Shown: piece after piece, positions 1 to 10,382 of the stretch
Layout of the letters: the number at the start of each line of letters is the position of its first letter
Numbering within the stretch: position 1 is the first letter of the stretch
Origin: Neosynechococcus sphagnicola sy1
Lineage (GTDB): Bacteria > Cyanobacteriota > Cyanobacteriia > Neosynechococcales > Neosynechococcaceae
Reading direction: 5' to 3'
DNA length: 47,118 nt
NCBI RefSeq assembly: GCF_000775285.1
Contig: NZ_JJML01000005.1
Coordinates: 6,124-53,241, forward strand
Translations under genes and position numbers: made by a program
Notes under the pieces: generated by a model
What the model was told of the DNA's origin: nothing
The model's input: the letters and a program-made list of their open reading frames with translations, nothing else
Databases searched by the model: none

Positions 1-149
1 CCCCCCCGTCCCAGGCACCAAGAAGTATAGTTTTCGCATCCCCACCGCTCCTCCATGCCTCCACTCGTGAACCCTCCCGTCGGGGAGAATGCCCACATTC
101 TAGGGTAGACCTGAAGCTAACTCAGTAAGATCTCAGCAAAGTCAGAGGT

Positions 150-1532
150 TTACCGACCAAACGCCAGGATCTGTTCCGCCGTGAATTGGGGCTTTTCCAG
201 GTGAGGAAGATGTCCACAGTCGGGTATCCAGACCAACTGACTTCCCGCGATCGCACCTTGAAACGACTGGGCAACCGCCGTGCCAAGAATTCGATCCGAT
301 TGCCCCCAAAGAATCAGGGTGGGGGTTTGCAACTGAGGCAGTCGGGGTTGCAGGGAAGGGTAGCCACCACTTTGGGTAAAGGAAATTAAGGCCTGCCGCC
401 AACCAGGTTGTCCCAGGTGCAATGCTGAGCAGTGTTGGGCATCCTGGGAAGCCAAACTGGGATCATGGTAGGCCGATGCACTAATCCCTTGCCGCACCCT
501 GGGATGACGCAGAAACTCAGTTGCTAAGTATCCCAAGGGGGGTACCAAGAACTTACCCAAGACCGGGCCAGGGGTAAAGCCGGCACTGTCTATCAGCACC
601 AATTTGGCAACCGCTTGGGGATAGGAGAGGGCAAAGTCAATCGCCGCTGCCCCTCCCATGGAAGCACCAACAAGGGTCATCGGTCGTTGAATCAGCGCTT
701 GCCAGAACCCATAGAGGTGTGCTTTAATCGCCTCCGGATTGAAGGATAGACTCGGTGGTCGCTCCGTAAACCCAAACCCCAGCAGATCTAATGCCCATGT
801 CTCCTGTTCACAGGCCAGTAGGGGGAACAGACGACGGAATTCTAAAACGGAACTGTCAAAGCCATGGAGTAATAACAGCGGCGGATGATGGGGGTTAGCC
901 AGAGTATGTACATAGGTCGTGGCGATGGTAATTGGTGGAGCCGCTGTTGATAGAGTGGTGAGAATCGGTTGCCACTGAATCTGAGCCAACAGGGCCATCG
1001 AGGTTGGTTCGGTGAGCTGATCCGAAAACAGGGGTGCCATGGAGTCGGGCATAGAAGCAAATGATCTCAAAAAACTCCCATGCACTTCGCGGCAAAAGTG
1101 TTTGAGTTTATCGCAGACCTCTGCGGCGGGTTCTGCTTCCCCAACAAACTGCCAGTTACCAATGGTGGATAACCGCCAAGCCTGACCCCGATGATCAAAT
1201 CCCTCGGCTTCTACCCCAATGATTCGCTGAGCTGTTTCCATGCCGTCGCAGTGCAGCCGAATTTGTACCAGAATGCTACGACTTTGGAGTTTGCGGCTCC
1301 AGCCCGGAAAATGAAAGCCTAGATCGATCGAATCAGGATCTATGAATTGACGGGTATCTGGGTCGTTACTCCAGGGTTTGAGATCCACCCGCGCATCAGG
1401 AAATTCCGCTTGGAACAGATTCACTACCGCCGCAATTTTGCTGGCGAACTCTAAACTCTTTGCCTGCTCAACCGCATTCACGCCTCTCACTCCTGTTGCG
1501 TATATGGGGATTGGCTTGCCATTATAGGGCAT
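150..1532 (-). CDS. alpha/beta hydrolase with an extra N-terminal domain
   Basis: A 460-residue protein. The C-terminal half is an alpha/beta hydrolase: an oxyanion-hole HGF motif near residues 223-225, nucleophile Ser291 in GASMGG, and likely triad partners Asp413 (GQSDRILG) and His441 (DCGHLPHLEKP). Substrate cannot be told from sequence. The first ~195 residues are not part of the hydrolase fold; they form a separate soluble domain that I do not recognise. There is no signal peptide, so the protein is probably cytoplasmic. The ATG at 1532 has no visible ribosome binding site. A GTG at 1481 (codon 18) follows an AGGAGTGAGAGG stretch and is the more likely start. The family call is firm; the specific function is open. 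Confidence 0.85.
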   Translation of the reverse strand: MPYNGKPIPIYATGVRGVNAVEQAKSLEFASKIAAVVNLFQAEFPDARVDLKPWSNDPDTRQFIDPDSIDLGFHFPGWSRKLQSRSILVQIRLHCDGMETAQRIIGVEAEGFDHRGQAWRLSTIGNWQFVGEAEPAAEVCDKLKHFCREVHGSFLRSFASMPDSMAPLFSDQLTEPTSMALLAQIQWQPILTTLSTAAPPITIATTYVHTLANPHHPPLLLLHGFDSSVLEFRRLFPLLACEQETWALDLLGFGFTERPPSLSFNPEAIKAHLYGFWQALIQRPMTLVGASMGGAAAIDFALSYPQAVAKLVLIDSAGFTPGPVLGKFLVPPLGYLATEFLRHPRVRQGISASAYHDPSLASQDAQHCSALHLGQPGWRQALISFTQSGGYPSLQPRLPQLQTPTLILWGQSDRILGTAVAQSFQGAIAGSQLVWIPDCGHLPHLEKPQFTAEQILAFGR

Positions 1533-1746
1533 GAATATGACTCAAAATAAGGCTCTGAAACAACCAATTCACGTAGAATATGAACCTGATTCTCAATAAG
1601 TATATTTTTCGATAATCTTTCATCCCTAGGGGTTTTAGGAGCTTCCGACACCACTCAGAATCTCCAGCTTGAGGCTTCTTGCCATCTCAGCTTTCCTCTC
1701 TAATTCGCCCTCAATATATCTCACTTGACCTCATTTTTGATTCGTA

Positions 1747-2004
1747 TTATTTCTGCAACCGCACTGCATACCATTGGAAGAAATTTCCAGGTTCCATCTC
1801 TAAATCACAAGAAGTTTCCAGTAAATACTGAGCCTGTGCTTCGATGGTTGGGAAGCGATGCAGATCCTGAGGTAAGTCTTGCTGCCGATGCGATAGAACC
1901 ACTTTAAGCTTATCCAGCAGTTCAGCAGCCGTGAGGAATTGTTCCGGTTGATTCGCTTCCAGTACCACAAAATTTTCCAGGTCGTAGAGGTGGGGATTGG
2001 ACAT
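1747..2004 (-). CDS. crr7: chlororespiratory reduction protein 7 (CRR7)-like, NDH-1 related
   Basis: An 85-residue soluble acidic protein resembling the small CRR7 family, which in plants and cyanobacteria is linked to assembly or stability of the photosynthetic NDH-1 complex. Recognisable features are an N-terminal DLENFVVLEANQPEQFLT-type segment, a central helical stretch and a C-terminal GNFFQWYAVRL motif. I chose the ATG at 2004 because the protein then has the family's usual length; the frame stays open upstream to 2100, but the added residues do not look conserved. It diverges from dus across a short shared upstream region of about 140 bp. Confidence 0.75.
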   Translation of the reverse strand: MSNPHLYDLENFVVLEANQPEQFLTAAELLDKLKVVLSHRQQDLPQDLHRFPTIEAQAQYLLETSCDLEMEPGNFFQWYAVRLQK

Positions 2005-2141
2005 GGTGATAGGGCTTGAGTCTTTAGGGTTTAGGGTAAGGCAGAGGGTTCTCGCTTGCAGGGCGGTTAACCCTGAGGGGTAGGCGGGGTAACTCCCCAA
2101 CTTTACCTACAATAGATAAGCACAGTTTGGAACCCAGTAGG

Positions 2142-3183
2142 ATGATTTCCTTGTCTTCTAGTCTGCAAGCTCGACTGGCGGAGCCATTGAAAATCGGTAA
2201 CGTTGAGGTCAAGAGTCGAGTCCTGCAATCCCCCTTGTCAGGGGTGACGGATCTGGTGTTTCGACGCTTGGTGCGGCGGTTTGCACCAGACTCAATGATG
2301 TATACCGAAATGGTCAATGCCACGGGATTGCACTACGTTCACTCCTTGCCCAAGATTATGGAGGTAGACCCCAATGAGCGCCCCATTAGTATTCAACTGT
2401 TTGACTGCCGCCCTGATTTCCTCGCTGAAGCCGCCCAGATGGCGGTGGCGGAGGGAGCCGATACGGTGGATATCAATATGGGTTGCCCGGTGAATAAAAT
2501 CACCAAAAATGGGGGCGGCTCGTCCCTCTTGCGAGAGCCAGAGACAGCTGAGGCAATTGTCCGGGCCGTGGTTCAGGCTGTATCAGTGCCCGTAACGGTG
2601 AAAACGCGCATCGGCTGGACGGATCAGGAAATTAACATTCTCGAATTTGCGCGCCGCATGGAGGCCGCAGGGGCACAGATGATTACCGTTCATGCCCGTA
2701 CTCGCTCCCAGGGATATAATGGCCCTGCTAAGTGGGAGTGGATTGGTCGGGTGAAAGCAGTGCTCTCGATCCCAGTGATTGCCAATGGGGACAGTTTTTT
2801 CTGCGGAGACCGCATTGCAATGCCTAGAACAAACCGGAGCCGATGGGGTGATGTGCTCACGGGGAACCATGGGCTATCCCTTTTTGGTAGGAGAAATTGA
2901 CCATTTTTTCAAGACGGGTCAGCATCGAGCAACTCCCACCACACAACAGCGCCTTGCCTGTGCCCGGGAGCATCTCTATGGGTTATGGGAGTATAAGGGC
3001 GATCGCGGTGTTCGCCAGGCTCGGAAGCACATGACCTGGTATGCCAAAGGTTTTCCCGGTGCCGCCGAATTGCGGGGACAGTTATGCTTAATTGAATCAG
3101 TTCAGCACGGCTTGGACTTAATTGATCAGGCGATGAGGTCCTTGGAAACGCTCCCCAGGGTGAGTGAAGTGCCTTGTTTCTAA
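2142..3183 (+). CDS. dus: tRNA-dihydrouridine synthase (frame broken at a T run)
   Basis: FMN-dependent reduction of specific uridines in tRNA to dihydrouridine. The TIM-barrel start is clear (SPLSGVTDLVFRRLVRRF), the catalytic Cys lies in MGCPVNK, and the phosphate-binding end is the stretch after IPVIANGD plus GVMCSRGTMG. It matches the DusB-like enzyme common in cyanobacteria. The frame changes at a T6 run, 2795-2800. Removing one T gives a continuous protein of about 347 residues (NGD-SFSAETALQCLEQ), the normal length. I take the ATG at 2142; a TTG at 2127 is also in frame. The break is probably a sequencing error because everything downstream is conserved. Confidence 0.9.
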
Positions 3184-3228
3184 CGCCGCAGGACTAAGGG
3201 GCAAAGGTTGGCAGAGCGCGCAACAGAA

Positions 3229-3939
3229 CTACATCTCCCGCACGATCGGTTGCCCATCTTTAATTTCACCAATCAGCACCCAATCTGTGACACCGACAAA
3301 AATCCCATTTTCCACCACGCCGGGAATGTTGTTGAGGGTACGCTCGAGTTCTGCGGGGTTGTCAATATGGCTGAATTTGACATCCAGCACCATGTTGCCC
3401 TGATCTGTGATCACCGGCCCATCTTTCCTCACCCCCATCCGCAGTTCTGGTTGGCCGCCTAGTTTGACCACCGCACGACTGACAGGGGCGATCGCCATCG
3501 GTAGCACCTCAATGGGGACGGGGAAGGTGGAACCCAAGCGATCGACTAACTTGGAGCTATCGACCACCACAATAAAGGTCTCTGCGAGGGCATCAACAAT
3601 CTTTTCCCGCGTGTGAGCTGCACCGCCGCCCTTAATTAGATTCTTTTGCGGATCGACTTCATCGGCACCATCAATTGCCAGATCAATGGTTTCAACCTCA
3701 TCCAGAGTTACCAGGGGAATGCCATACTTCTTTGCCAAGACCGATGCCTGAAAGGAGGTCGGCACCCCTTTGATATCTTTCAAGTCTCCGGATTTGAGGC
3801 GATCGCCCAGGAATTGAATCACAAATGCCGTCGTTGAACCCGTTCCCAAACCCACCACCATTCCCGACGAGACGCGGGCGGCTGCCGCTCTGGCAACTTC
3901 CTGTTTCATCACCTGAATGGGATCGAGGGCTGTGGTCAT
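3229..3939 (-). CDS. rpiA: ribose-5-phosphate isomerase A
   Basis: Interconverts ribose-5-phosphate and ribulose-5-phosphate in the Calvin and oxidative pentose phosphate cycles; cytoplasmic. The 236-residue length is normal. The RpiA signatures are all present: GLGTGSTT near residue 31, the catalytic DGADEV box, [11 protein letters not shown] and the C-terminal PGVVENGIF. The start ATG at 3939 gives the expected N-terminus. It converges with dus, 45 bp apart, with no clear terminator between them. Confidence 0.96.
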   Translation of the reverse strand: MTTALDPIQVMKQEVARAAAARVSSGMVVGLGTGSTTAFVIQFLGDRLKSGDLKDIKGVPTSFQASVLAKKYGIPLVTLDEVETIDLAIDGADEVDPQKNLIKGGGAAHTREKIVDALAETFIVVVDSSKLVDRLGSTFPVPIEVLPMAIAPVSRAVVKLGGQPELRMGVRKDGPVITDQGNMVLDVKFSHIDNPAELERTLNNIPGVVENGIFVGVTDWVLIGEIKDGQPIVREM

Positions 3940-4019
3940 GGTGTGACTCCTATGCTTGCAGATGCTTTGTTACTTAGCATGACGCAAAGGGGAACGGTTT
4001 CATAGAGGGGCGTTGATTT

Positions 4020-5141
4020 CTAGGAACGCAGTCCGGCCAGGGCTGCCTCCGCCCGTTGGGCTCCCGGTTGATCTCCTTGTTGTTGAAACAGATCCCGGGC
4101 TTTCTCAAAGGCGGAGATTGCCTCTGAGCGACGGTCTCGTGCCTGGAGTGCCAGTCCAAAATTCAAGTAGGCTTGGGCATTCTCAGGAGCCAGGGCAAGC
4201 ACTTGCCGATAGGCAACAATGGCCTGGAGATAGTCCTGGCGTAACATCAAAATATCCGCCAGCCCAGCCTGGGCTTCAATCAAGTCTGGGCGGAGATAGG
4301 CCGCCCGTTGGTAGGACAAAAACGCCTGATCCAGGTCATTGTTTTCTTGGTAGATCTTGGCAATTTGCAGGTGAATCAGCGGATTGCGGGGATCGAGGCG
4401 ACTGGCCAAGATAAACTCTGATTTTGCGGCCGTTAGATTTCCCTGACTGAGTCGGGCCTTGCCCAAATAGAGGTGAGGACTTCCCCGCCGGGAATCTAAG
4501 ACAATTGACCGTTCTAGGGCTTTGATCGCTTGGGGATACTGTTTTTGTTGGAGGAGCGTTACCCCCAGCGACTCCATGGCTCGAGCATTGCGCGGTTCCA
4601 GTGCCAGCAGTCGCCGATAGGTCGTCATCGCTCCATTGACATTACCCTGACGAGACAACACGGCTCCCAACCCCAGGTAGGCATCGGTAAAGGTTCGGCG
4701 CAGAACAATCGCCTGCTGATAGGCAGCAGTGGCGGCGACTAAATTCCCCAGACTGGCTTGGCTAAATCCCAGGGCATAATGGAAATCAGCGTTATTAGCA
4801 TCGAGGGCGATCGCCTGCTGGTAGGCATCGACAGCCGCTGAAAAATTGCCCTGCTGGGCATAGAGATAGCCCATGCCAGAGTAGATGCGGGCATTGCGGC
4901 TGTCAAGTTGTACGGCCTGTTGGTAAATGACCAAGGCTGCTGAAAAATCTTTGACATCCACCAACCGACGCCCTTCTTTCAGGAGGTTGGTGAGGACTTC
5001 ATCATTGTTGAGGGGATTGGGATTATTGAGTCGTGGGTAGTAGGGGTACTGGGCAATAATGGGCTGGGACAGGGCTGGCGGTGCGATGACACCTAAGGCA
5101 GTCAGCCAGAAACCTGCAATCCATACACTTGGTTTATCCAT
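4020..5141 (-). CDS. secreted tetratricopeptide repeat protein
   Basis: A 373-residue protein with an N-terminal hydrophobic signal sequence (residues about 5-25, ending near ALSQP), so it is exported to the periplasm or thylakoid lumen. From about residue 55 to the end it consists of roughly nine 34-residue TPR units; the consensus A-Y-x-x-G-x-x-L-x-x-Q-G-N and A-x-A-A-Y-Q-Q-A-I-x-L pattern is plain. TPR arrays mediate protein-protein contacts; the partner is unknown. The upstream gene desA is divergent and the downstream gene rpiA lies 80 bp away on the same strand. Confidence 0.88.
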   Translation of the reverse strand: MDKPSVWIAGFWLTALGVIAPPALSQPIIAQYPYYPRLNNPNPLNNDEVLTNLLKEGRRLVDVKDFSAALVIYQQAVQLDSRNARIYSGMGYLYAQQGNFSAAVDAYQQAIALDANNADFHYALGFSQASLGNLVAATAAYQQAIVLRRTFTDAYLGLGAVLSRQGNVNGAMTTYRRLLALEPRNARAMESLGVTLLQQKQYPQAIKALERSIVLDSRRGSPHLYLGKARLSQGNLTAAKSEFILASRLDPRNPLIHLQIAKIYQENNDLDQAFLSYQRAAYLRPDLIEAQAGLADILMLRQDYLQAIVAYRQVLALAPENAQAYLNFGLALQARDRRSEAISAFEKARDLFQQQGDQPGAQRAEAALAGLRS

Positions 5142-5527
5142 GGCTTACGTCCTATGCATCAATCCAGGGAGGGTAGGTCTATGATCCCCAAGGTGGGATG
5201 TTACCATGACCTTGTTTAGCCTTCACTTTAGTTGGCTATTTTTGCACCTGATCTCGGGGAGATTACCGATTGTTGTAACCGCAGCACCACACTCCTGTGG
5301 TATTTAAAGCAATATGTAGCATTTCGTCATCGACGCTTCTTTGAATTCCCCAACTGCTAGTTCCCTTGAAAACCGTCATTCCGACCTCCTGGCCTTAGTT
5401 TTTGGAATTCGGTTCGTTGCTGCATCGCTATTGCATCCCTTTTGCCTGCTAACGGTTACAACCGAGCAGGCATTTTGTTTGCGTTTGTCCGACCGCCCTC
5501 AACCTCTGGAGCCTTTTGACCGCCATC
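5142..5527. other. divergent intergenic region, TPR gene / desA
   Basis: 386 bp without a convincing gene. It must hold both divergent promoters. A short hairpin CCACA-CTCC-TGTGG lies at about 5287-5300, and a larger stem-loop sits in the desA leader (separate entry). Confidence 0.6.
5444..5480 (+). terminator. stem-loop with T-rich tail in the desA leader
   Basis: GCCTGCT (5444-5450) pairs with AGCAGGC (5465-5471), with an inner GGTT/AACC stem, followed by ATTTTGTTT. It looks like a Rho-independent terminator but lies only about 50 nt before the desA ATG. It could therefore be an attenuator, a structured 5' leader, or the end of a small RNA transcribed from upstream. Confidence 0.6.
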
Positions 5528-6571
5528 ATGACTGCATCGACTGTAACCACTAAGCCCCAGCAGCTCCCCTCGACTGACTCCGAGCTGCGGCTGCCAGATA
5601 TTTTGCGTACCTTGCCTCGGCAGTGTTTTCAGAAGGATTGGCGTCAAGCCTGGACTGCTGTCCTGCTTAATAGCCTCTGTGTGGGGCTGGGCTACTGGGG
5701 AATTGTGTCTGCTCCATGGTTCCTACTCCCTTTTTGTTGGATCTTTACCGGAACGGCCCTCACTGGCTTTTTTGTCCTCGCCCACGATTGTGGTCATCGC
5801 TCCTTTGCCAAACGCCGTTGGCTCAATGATCTCGTGGGTCATACTCTGTTGCTGCCCTTGCTATATCCCTTTCATAGCTGGCGAATTCTGCATAATATTC
5901 ACCATAAGCACACGAATAAATTGGAAGTTGATAATGCCTGGCAAGCATTTCAACCTGAGTTTTACAGCAGTCTTGGCCGCTGGGGGCGTTGGGGATATCA
6001 GGGAATGAGAGGTCGCCTCTGGTGGATGGCATCGATTCTCCATTGGGCCTTTCTGCACTTTAATTGGCAACGATTTGAGGGCAAAGATCGCGATCGCGTG
6101 CGGTTCTCGGCCTTATTGGTGCTTGCTTTTGCAGGGATTGCCTTGCCGCTGCTCTGGGTGACTACGGGCTGGTGGGGTTTATTTAGCCTTTGGTTGATGC
6201 CCTGGATGGTCTATCACTTTTGGATGAGCACCTTTACCCTGGTGCATCATACGGCTCCCAACATTCAATTTAAGCCCGCTGCGGAGTGGAATGAGGTGGA
6301 AGCCCAACTGTTTGGAACGGTTCACTGCGACTATCCCCGGTGGGTGGAATTTCTCTGCCACGACATCAATGTGCATATTCCCCATCACATTTCCACTGCA
6401 ATTCCCTTTTATAACCTTCGGATGGCTCACCAAAGTCTTCTGGAGCAGTGGGGATCGCAGCTCCAGACCTGTCGCTTTTCCTGGGCATTAATGACACAAA
6501 TTACCAATCAGTGTCATCTCTACCACCCAAATCAGTGTTACCAGTCCTTCCAGGAGTTTCACGCTGACTAA
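5528..6571 (+). CDS. desA: acyl-lipid delta-12 (DesA-type) fatty acid desaturase
   Basis: A 347-residue membrane di-iron desaturase that introduces a second double bond into oleoyl chains of membrane lipids, raising fluidity in the cold. The three histidine boxes are present: HDCGH (86-90), HNIHH (122-126) and HIPHH (about 283-287). The surrounding text (FHSWRILHNIHHKHTN, GTVHCDYPRWVE) is that of cyanobacterial DesA. Box two is HNIHH where the Synechocystis enzyme, as I recall it, has HDHHH; the functional His residues are kept. Four hydrophobic segments flank the boxes. I start at ATG 5528, which matches the DesA N-terminus; a TTG at 5516 is in frame. A stem-loop in the leader may regulate it. 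Confidence 0.92.
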   Translation: MTASTVTTKPQQLPSTDSELRLPDILRTLPRQCFQKDWRQAWTAVLLNSLCVGLGYWGIVSAPWFLLPFCWIFTGTALTGFFVLAHDCGHRSFAKRRWLNDLVGHTLLLPLLYPFHSWRILHNIHHKHTNKLEVDNAWQAFQPEFYSSLGRWGRWGYQGMRGRLWWMASILHWAFLHFNWQRFEGKDRDRVRFSALLVLAFAGIALPLLWVTTGWWGLFSLWLMPWMVYHFWMSTFTLVHHTAPNIQFKPAAEWNEVEAQLFGTVHCDYPRWVEFLCHDINVHIPHHISTAIPFYNLRMAHQSLLEQWGSQLQTCRFSWALMTQITNQCHLYHPNQCYQSFQEFHAD

Positions 6572-6598
6572 GTGCAGCGGATCGCGGTTGTTTGGGAG

Positions 6599-9127
6599 TT
6601 AAGGTCTGAGTTCATCCACTTGCTGGGACTGATCGACAAATTCTTGAACCAGCTGTCGATACTCTCGCAGCGTCTCATCCACCCAACCGCGATCGCTACT
6701 GTTGGCCATAATCTGCACCAGAGGCTCACCCGCATCTGGCAAAATTAACACCCAGCTGTCATGTTGGCGGTTACAAATTTTGACCCCATCCACCAGTTCC
6801 AGGTTTTCCGGGGCATGGGTTTCGACCAGATGACGCATCAGTGCCCCTTTCACGGTCCAAGGGCAGCGAACGGAGTAAGTCTTGTGGTTAATGCGAGGCA
6901 GTTCCGCCCGAATTTGACCCAGCGATCGCTCTTGCAGGCTCAGCATCTCAATCAACTTGGCGATGCAAAACATGGCATCAAACCCTGGATGCATCTGGGG
7001 AAAAATAAACCCCATTTCCCCACTGCCACCTAACACCACATTGGATTGGGTATAGCAAGCTTCCATCAGGGCGGTGGGATTGACCTTGGTGCGGATCACC
7101 TTGCCATCGTGGCGGCGGGCAATTTGTTCAATGGCACTGGAAACATGCACGGGCACCACCACCGTCCCCCTGGGTTGGGAAGTGAGCACCGTATCGACCA
7201 TCAGGGCCGTTAAAATTTCCCCCCGAATAGGGATGCCTGCCTCATCGACTAAAATTAATTGCTCACCATTGGCAGACACCTGGACTCCAAAGGTGGCGTG
7301 GAGGGCTTCCACCACATGCCCCAGTTGATTCAGCAGCCCTTCCCGATCGGCCGTGGTGGGGGCTGTGTGACTGAGACTGGCATTCAAAACCACGGCATCA
7401 CAACCAAACTTACCCAACAATTGGGGCAGCACGGCTCCAGACACCGCATATACGTAGTCAATCACTACCTTGGAACTACTGCGGCGCAAAGCTTCCACCT
7501 GTAAATGTTTCTCGAAACTGGTGGAGTAAATATCAATTGCCTGACTGAGGATGACAACATTGCCAATTTCATGGATTTGAGCCCGACGCAGATCTTCCTT
7601 GAAGTACGCCCCTTCAATTTTTTTCTCCTGGGCTTTGGATAGATTGATCCCCTGGTGATTGAAAAACTCGATCAGAATGTGATCGGAGCGATCCGGATGC
7701 ACCCGCACATGTAGGCCACCAGACACCGAGAGGGTGGGTAACACGGAACGGGCCACTGGGATTGCAGTTGCTTCTAAATTCAACACATTCACCCCTACGG
7801 ACATCAGCCCCGCAATCAGCGATCGCGACACCATCCGGGAAATACTGCGCTGATCCCGAGAGACCGTAACCTGGGACCCTTGCTTCAGAGTCGAGCCGTA
7901 GGCAGCCCCCAACTTAACGGCAAACTCCGGCGTGATATCCACATTCGCTAAGCCAGAGACCCCCCGCTGCCCAAACAGATTCCGACGAGCGGTGTTTCCC
8001 CAGATTAAATTGATATTTAAAGTCGCCCCAGACTCAATCTTCTTACTCGGCCAGACTCTTACCCCTGGACTTATCTGAGCTTCTTCTCCCACGGTGGAGA
8101 GGGAACCCACCACCGCTCCTTCAAGGACATGCACCCGGCGATCCACCCTGGCTCCTCGGCCAATAACACAGGCGCGGAGATGCACTTCTTCGCCAATGAT
8201 GGCACCATTCCAGATGATCGGGCGTTTCAGATCGGCATCGGCTCCAATGGTGACATTATCACCAATGACCGTACCCGATTCAATTTGCACCCGTGGCCCA
8301 ATGCGGCAATTATCCCCAATCAAAACCGGTGGCTCAATTCGGGCTGTGAGATCAATGTAGGTGTTCTGCCCGACCCAGAGCCCCGGTGACTGTTCTTTAT
8401 AGGCATAGTCTAGGGTCACCCGCCGCATTAACCCGTCGTACTGAGCTTCCCGATAGACATCTAAATGCCCAATGTCACACCAATAACCCGCCGCAACATA
8501 GCCATACATGGGAATGTGCTTTTCCAGCAGCAGGGGAAAGAGATCTTTGGAAAAATCCAATTCTTGATCGCTGGGGAGATACTCCAGCACCTCGGGTTCC
8601 AAGATATAGATACCGGTGTTGACCGTATCTGAGAACACTTCCCCCGGAGATGGTTTTTCTAGAAACCGCTGAATCCGCTGCCGATCGTCGGTAATCACCA
8701 CTCCAAACTCTAGGGGATTGGGAACCTGGGTTAAGACCAGGGTTGCCTGGGAGCAATGCTGACGGTGAAATTCTAGCGCCGCACTGAGATCAAAATCTGT
8801 GACACTATCCCCGCTGATGACAATGAAGGTTTCATCCAACAGTTCCGCAACATTCTTGACGCAGCCAGCGGTTCCCAGGGGTTGATCTTCCTCCACCGCA
8901 TAGATAATCTGCACCCCTAAACTACTCCCATCCTGGAAGTAGTCCCGCATCACATCCGGCAGGTAGTGCAGCGTAGCAATGATCTCCGTGATCTGGTGGC
9001 GCTTGAGTAAATTGATGATATGTTCTGCAATCGGTCGTGCCAGAATTGGCACCATTGGTTTGGGAAGGTCGCAGGTCAGGGGCCTGAGTCGCGTTCCGGA
9101 TCCACCTGCCATTAGCACTGCTCGCAT
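6599..9127 (-). CDS. mannose-1-phosphate guanylyltransferase / phosphomutase-like fusion
   Basis: 842 residues in three parts. Residues 1-240 are a sugar-phosphate nucleotidyltransferase ([28 protein letters not shown], and [16 protein letters not shown] closing the domain). Residues about 250-370 form a left-handed beta-helix of hexapeptide repeats. Residues about 380-842 resemble alpha-D-phosphohexomutases. The mutase half has no recognisable TASHNP phosphoserine loop; the corresponding stretch reads [17 protein letters not shown]. Its catalytic competence is therefore doubtful and it may be regulatory. The fusion is common in cyanobacteria and would supply GDP-mannose for polysaccharide or glycan synthesis. 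It converges on desA with only 27 bp between. Confidence 0.88.
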   Translation of the reverse strand: MRAVLMAGGSGTRLRPLTCDLPKPMVPILARPIAEHIINLLKRHQITEIIATLHYLPDVMRDYFQDGSSLGVQIIYAVEEDQPLGTAGCVKNVAELLDETFIVISGDSVTDFDLSAALEFHRQHCSQATLVLTQVPNPLEFGVVITDDRQRIQRFLEKPSPGEVFSDTVNTGIYILEPEVLEYLPSDQELDFSKDLFPLLLEKHIPMYGYVAAGYWCDIGHLDVYREAQYDGLMRRVTLDYAYKEQSPGLWVGQNTYIDLTARIEPPVLIGDNCRIGPRVQIESGTVIGDNVTIGADADLKRPIIWNGAIIGEEVHLRACVIGRGARVDRRVHVLEGAVVGSLSTVGEEAQISPGVRVWPSKKIESGATLNINLIWGNTARRNLFGQRGVSGLANVDITPEFAVKLGAAYGSTLKQGSQVTVSRDQRSISRMVSRSLIAGLMSVGVNVLNLEATAIPVARSVLPTLSVSGGLHVRVHPDRSDHILIEFFNHQGINLSKAQEKKIEGAYFKEDLRRAQIHEIGNVVILSQAIDIYSTSFEKHLQVEALRRSSSKVVIDYVYAVSGAVLPQLLGKFGCDAVVLNASLSHTAPTTADREGLLNQLGHVVEALHATFGVQVSANGEQLILVDEAGIPIRGEILTALMVDTVLTSQPRGTVVVPVHVSSAIEQIARRHDGKVIRTKVNPTALMEACYTQSNVVLGGSGEMGFIFPQMHPGFDAMFCIAKLIEMLSLQERSLGQIRAELPRINHKTYSVRCPWTVKGALMRHLVETHAPENLELVDGVKICNRQHDSWVLILPDAGEPLVQIMANSSDRGWVDETLREYRQLVQEFVDQSQQVDELRP

Positions 9128-9283
9128 AAACCCTCCTTGCCGAATGCTCCCATGCTAACTTTGCCGACTCGTGGGAATCAATTCCGTAGACTACTCTAAA
9201 CTTGAAAGAGCAGCCGTCCCTGACTGTGCTGGGAATTGAAATGGTATCAGGATGGCCGTCGTTGTAGATTTATTGACAAGGAG

Positions 9284-9478
9284 ATGCCAATGCAATTAAT
9301 CGGAATTGCGGTGCTGATCGTCTATATTTTTGGGATTTGGAAATTTCTCACTGGATTTCGCCATACTAACTTTAGTGGGGGGGTGATCAATCGAGCGGTG
9401 CTGGCGTTATTGTGGCCGATGTTACTGATCGCCAGCAAATCCTACCGTCAGAACTTTACCCGCGCCCTCCGAGATTAG
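9284..9478 (+). CDS. small membrane protein, function unknown
   Basis: A 64-residue ORF. Residues 4-22 (LIGIAVLIVYIFGIWKFLTG) form a strong transmembrane segment and residues 33-47 a second hydrophobic one, with a basic C-terminus (SYRQNFTRALRD). The start ATG at 9284 follows AAGGAG with good spacing. It lies 27 bp before the methyltransferase gene on the same strand and may be co-transcribed. I do not recognise the family, but the clean start and hydrophobic pattern support a real gene. Confidence 0.65.
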   Translation: MPMQLIGIAVLIVYIFGIWKFLTGFRHTNFSGGVINRAVLALLWPMLLIASKSYRQNFTRALRD

Positions 9479-9505
9479 CGGCGGCTTCGTCGTCATAGGT
9501 GATAG

Positions 9506-10259
9506 ATGTCCCAGAAACCAGACCCCCGTCAACCCGTATCGTCGATGTTTTCCCAATTACCAGGCAGTGGTAGCCCAGGAGAAGATGTCTGGCAGACGCT
9601 CACCAGTGCGGTTGCGACTCGCTTCAATCGGGAGTATCGCCGGGAAGCCTTTGATCTGCCAGCAGAGGTAGAAGCAATGCCAATTTTTCGCGAATGGGCT
9701 GCAGGCGGATTGTCAGCCAAGATTGCTTCGCCCTTTTGGGAACTGGCCAAACCTCAGAAAAACCCAGCACTGTCTGGACATTGGATGTGGAGTCAGCTTT
9801 TTGGTATATCCCTGGCGGGAGTGGCAGGCATTGTTTCACGGCCTTGACATCAGTACGGTGGCCCAGGAAAGTCTGACGGCTCGGGGGCCACAGCTCAACT
9901 CTAAGCTCTTTAAGGGGGCCACCCTGGGAGTGGCTCACCACTTACCCTATGAAGCCGACCAGTTTGATCTGGCGATCGCCACGGGATGGAGTTGTTACTA
10001 TCCTTGCGACTACTGGACAGCGGTACTGTCAGAAGTTAAGCGAGTCTTAAAACCAGGGGGGATGTTTGTGTTTGATCTGCTCAATCCTGAGGCTCCCTTG
10101 GCAGAAAACTGGGGGATTCTAGAAACCTACCTTGGCGCTGAGGTGTTCCTAGAATCCCTAGACAATTGGCAGAAAACCCTCAAGGCCGCTGGAGCCAAGA
10201 TTCTGAAAACCCAACCTGGCGAGCTATTCCAGCTCTATACGGTGAAATTTGACAACTGA
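9506..10259 (+). CDS. SAM-dependent methyltransferase (frame broken at an A run)
   Basis: Class I Rossmann-type methyltransferase of about 250 residues. Motif I is LDIGCG. Later motifs include HLPYEADQFDLAIATG and EVKRVLKPGGMFVFDLL. The frame changes at A5, 9758-9762; removing one A gives ELAKPQKTQHCLDIGCG, restoring continuity from the N-terminal helical part into motif I. The substrate is unknown. It follows the small membrane protein gene by 27 bp and converges on the transaldolase gene across a 10-bp inverted repeat. Confidence 0.82.
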
Positions 10260-10306
10260 TTTACCATCTCCCCTGCCGCGATCTCCCAATCCTGGATCAC
10301 CCGAGG

Positions 10307-10343
10307 GTTCTGTCAAGATTCATTAACTAAAAGTTGACAGAAC
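10307..10343. repeat. inverted repeat between convergent genes
   Basis: GTTCTGTCAA (10307-10316) and TTGACAGAAC (10334-10343) form a perfect 10-bp stem with a 17-nt loop, flanked by a further GG/CC pair across one bulged A. It sits between the methyltransferase and transaldolase stop codons. It has no long T tract, but its place suggests a shared bidirectional terminator or mRNA 3'-end structure. Confidence 0.6.
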
Positions 10344-10382
10344 ACCCGATGGCAGGGCTACGACAGCAAGGAGGGACTAAAT

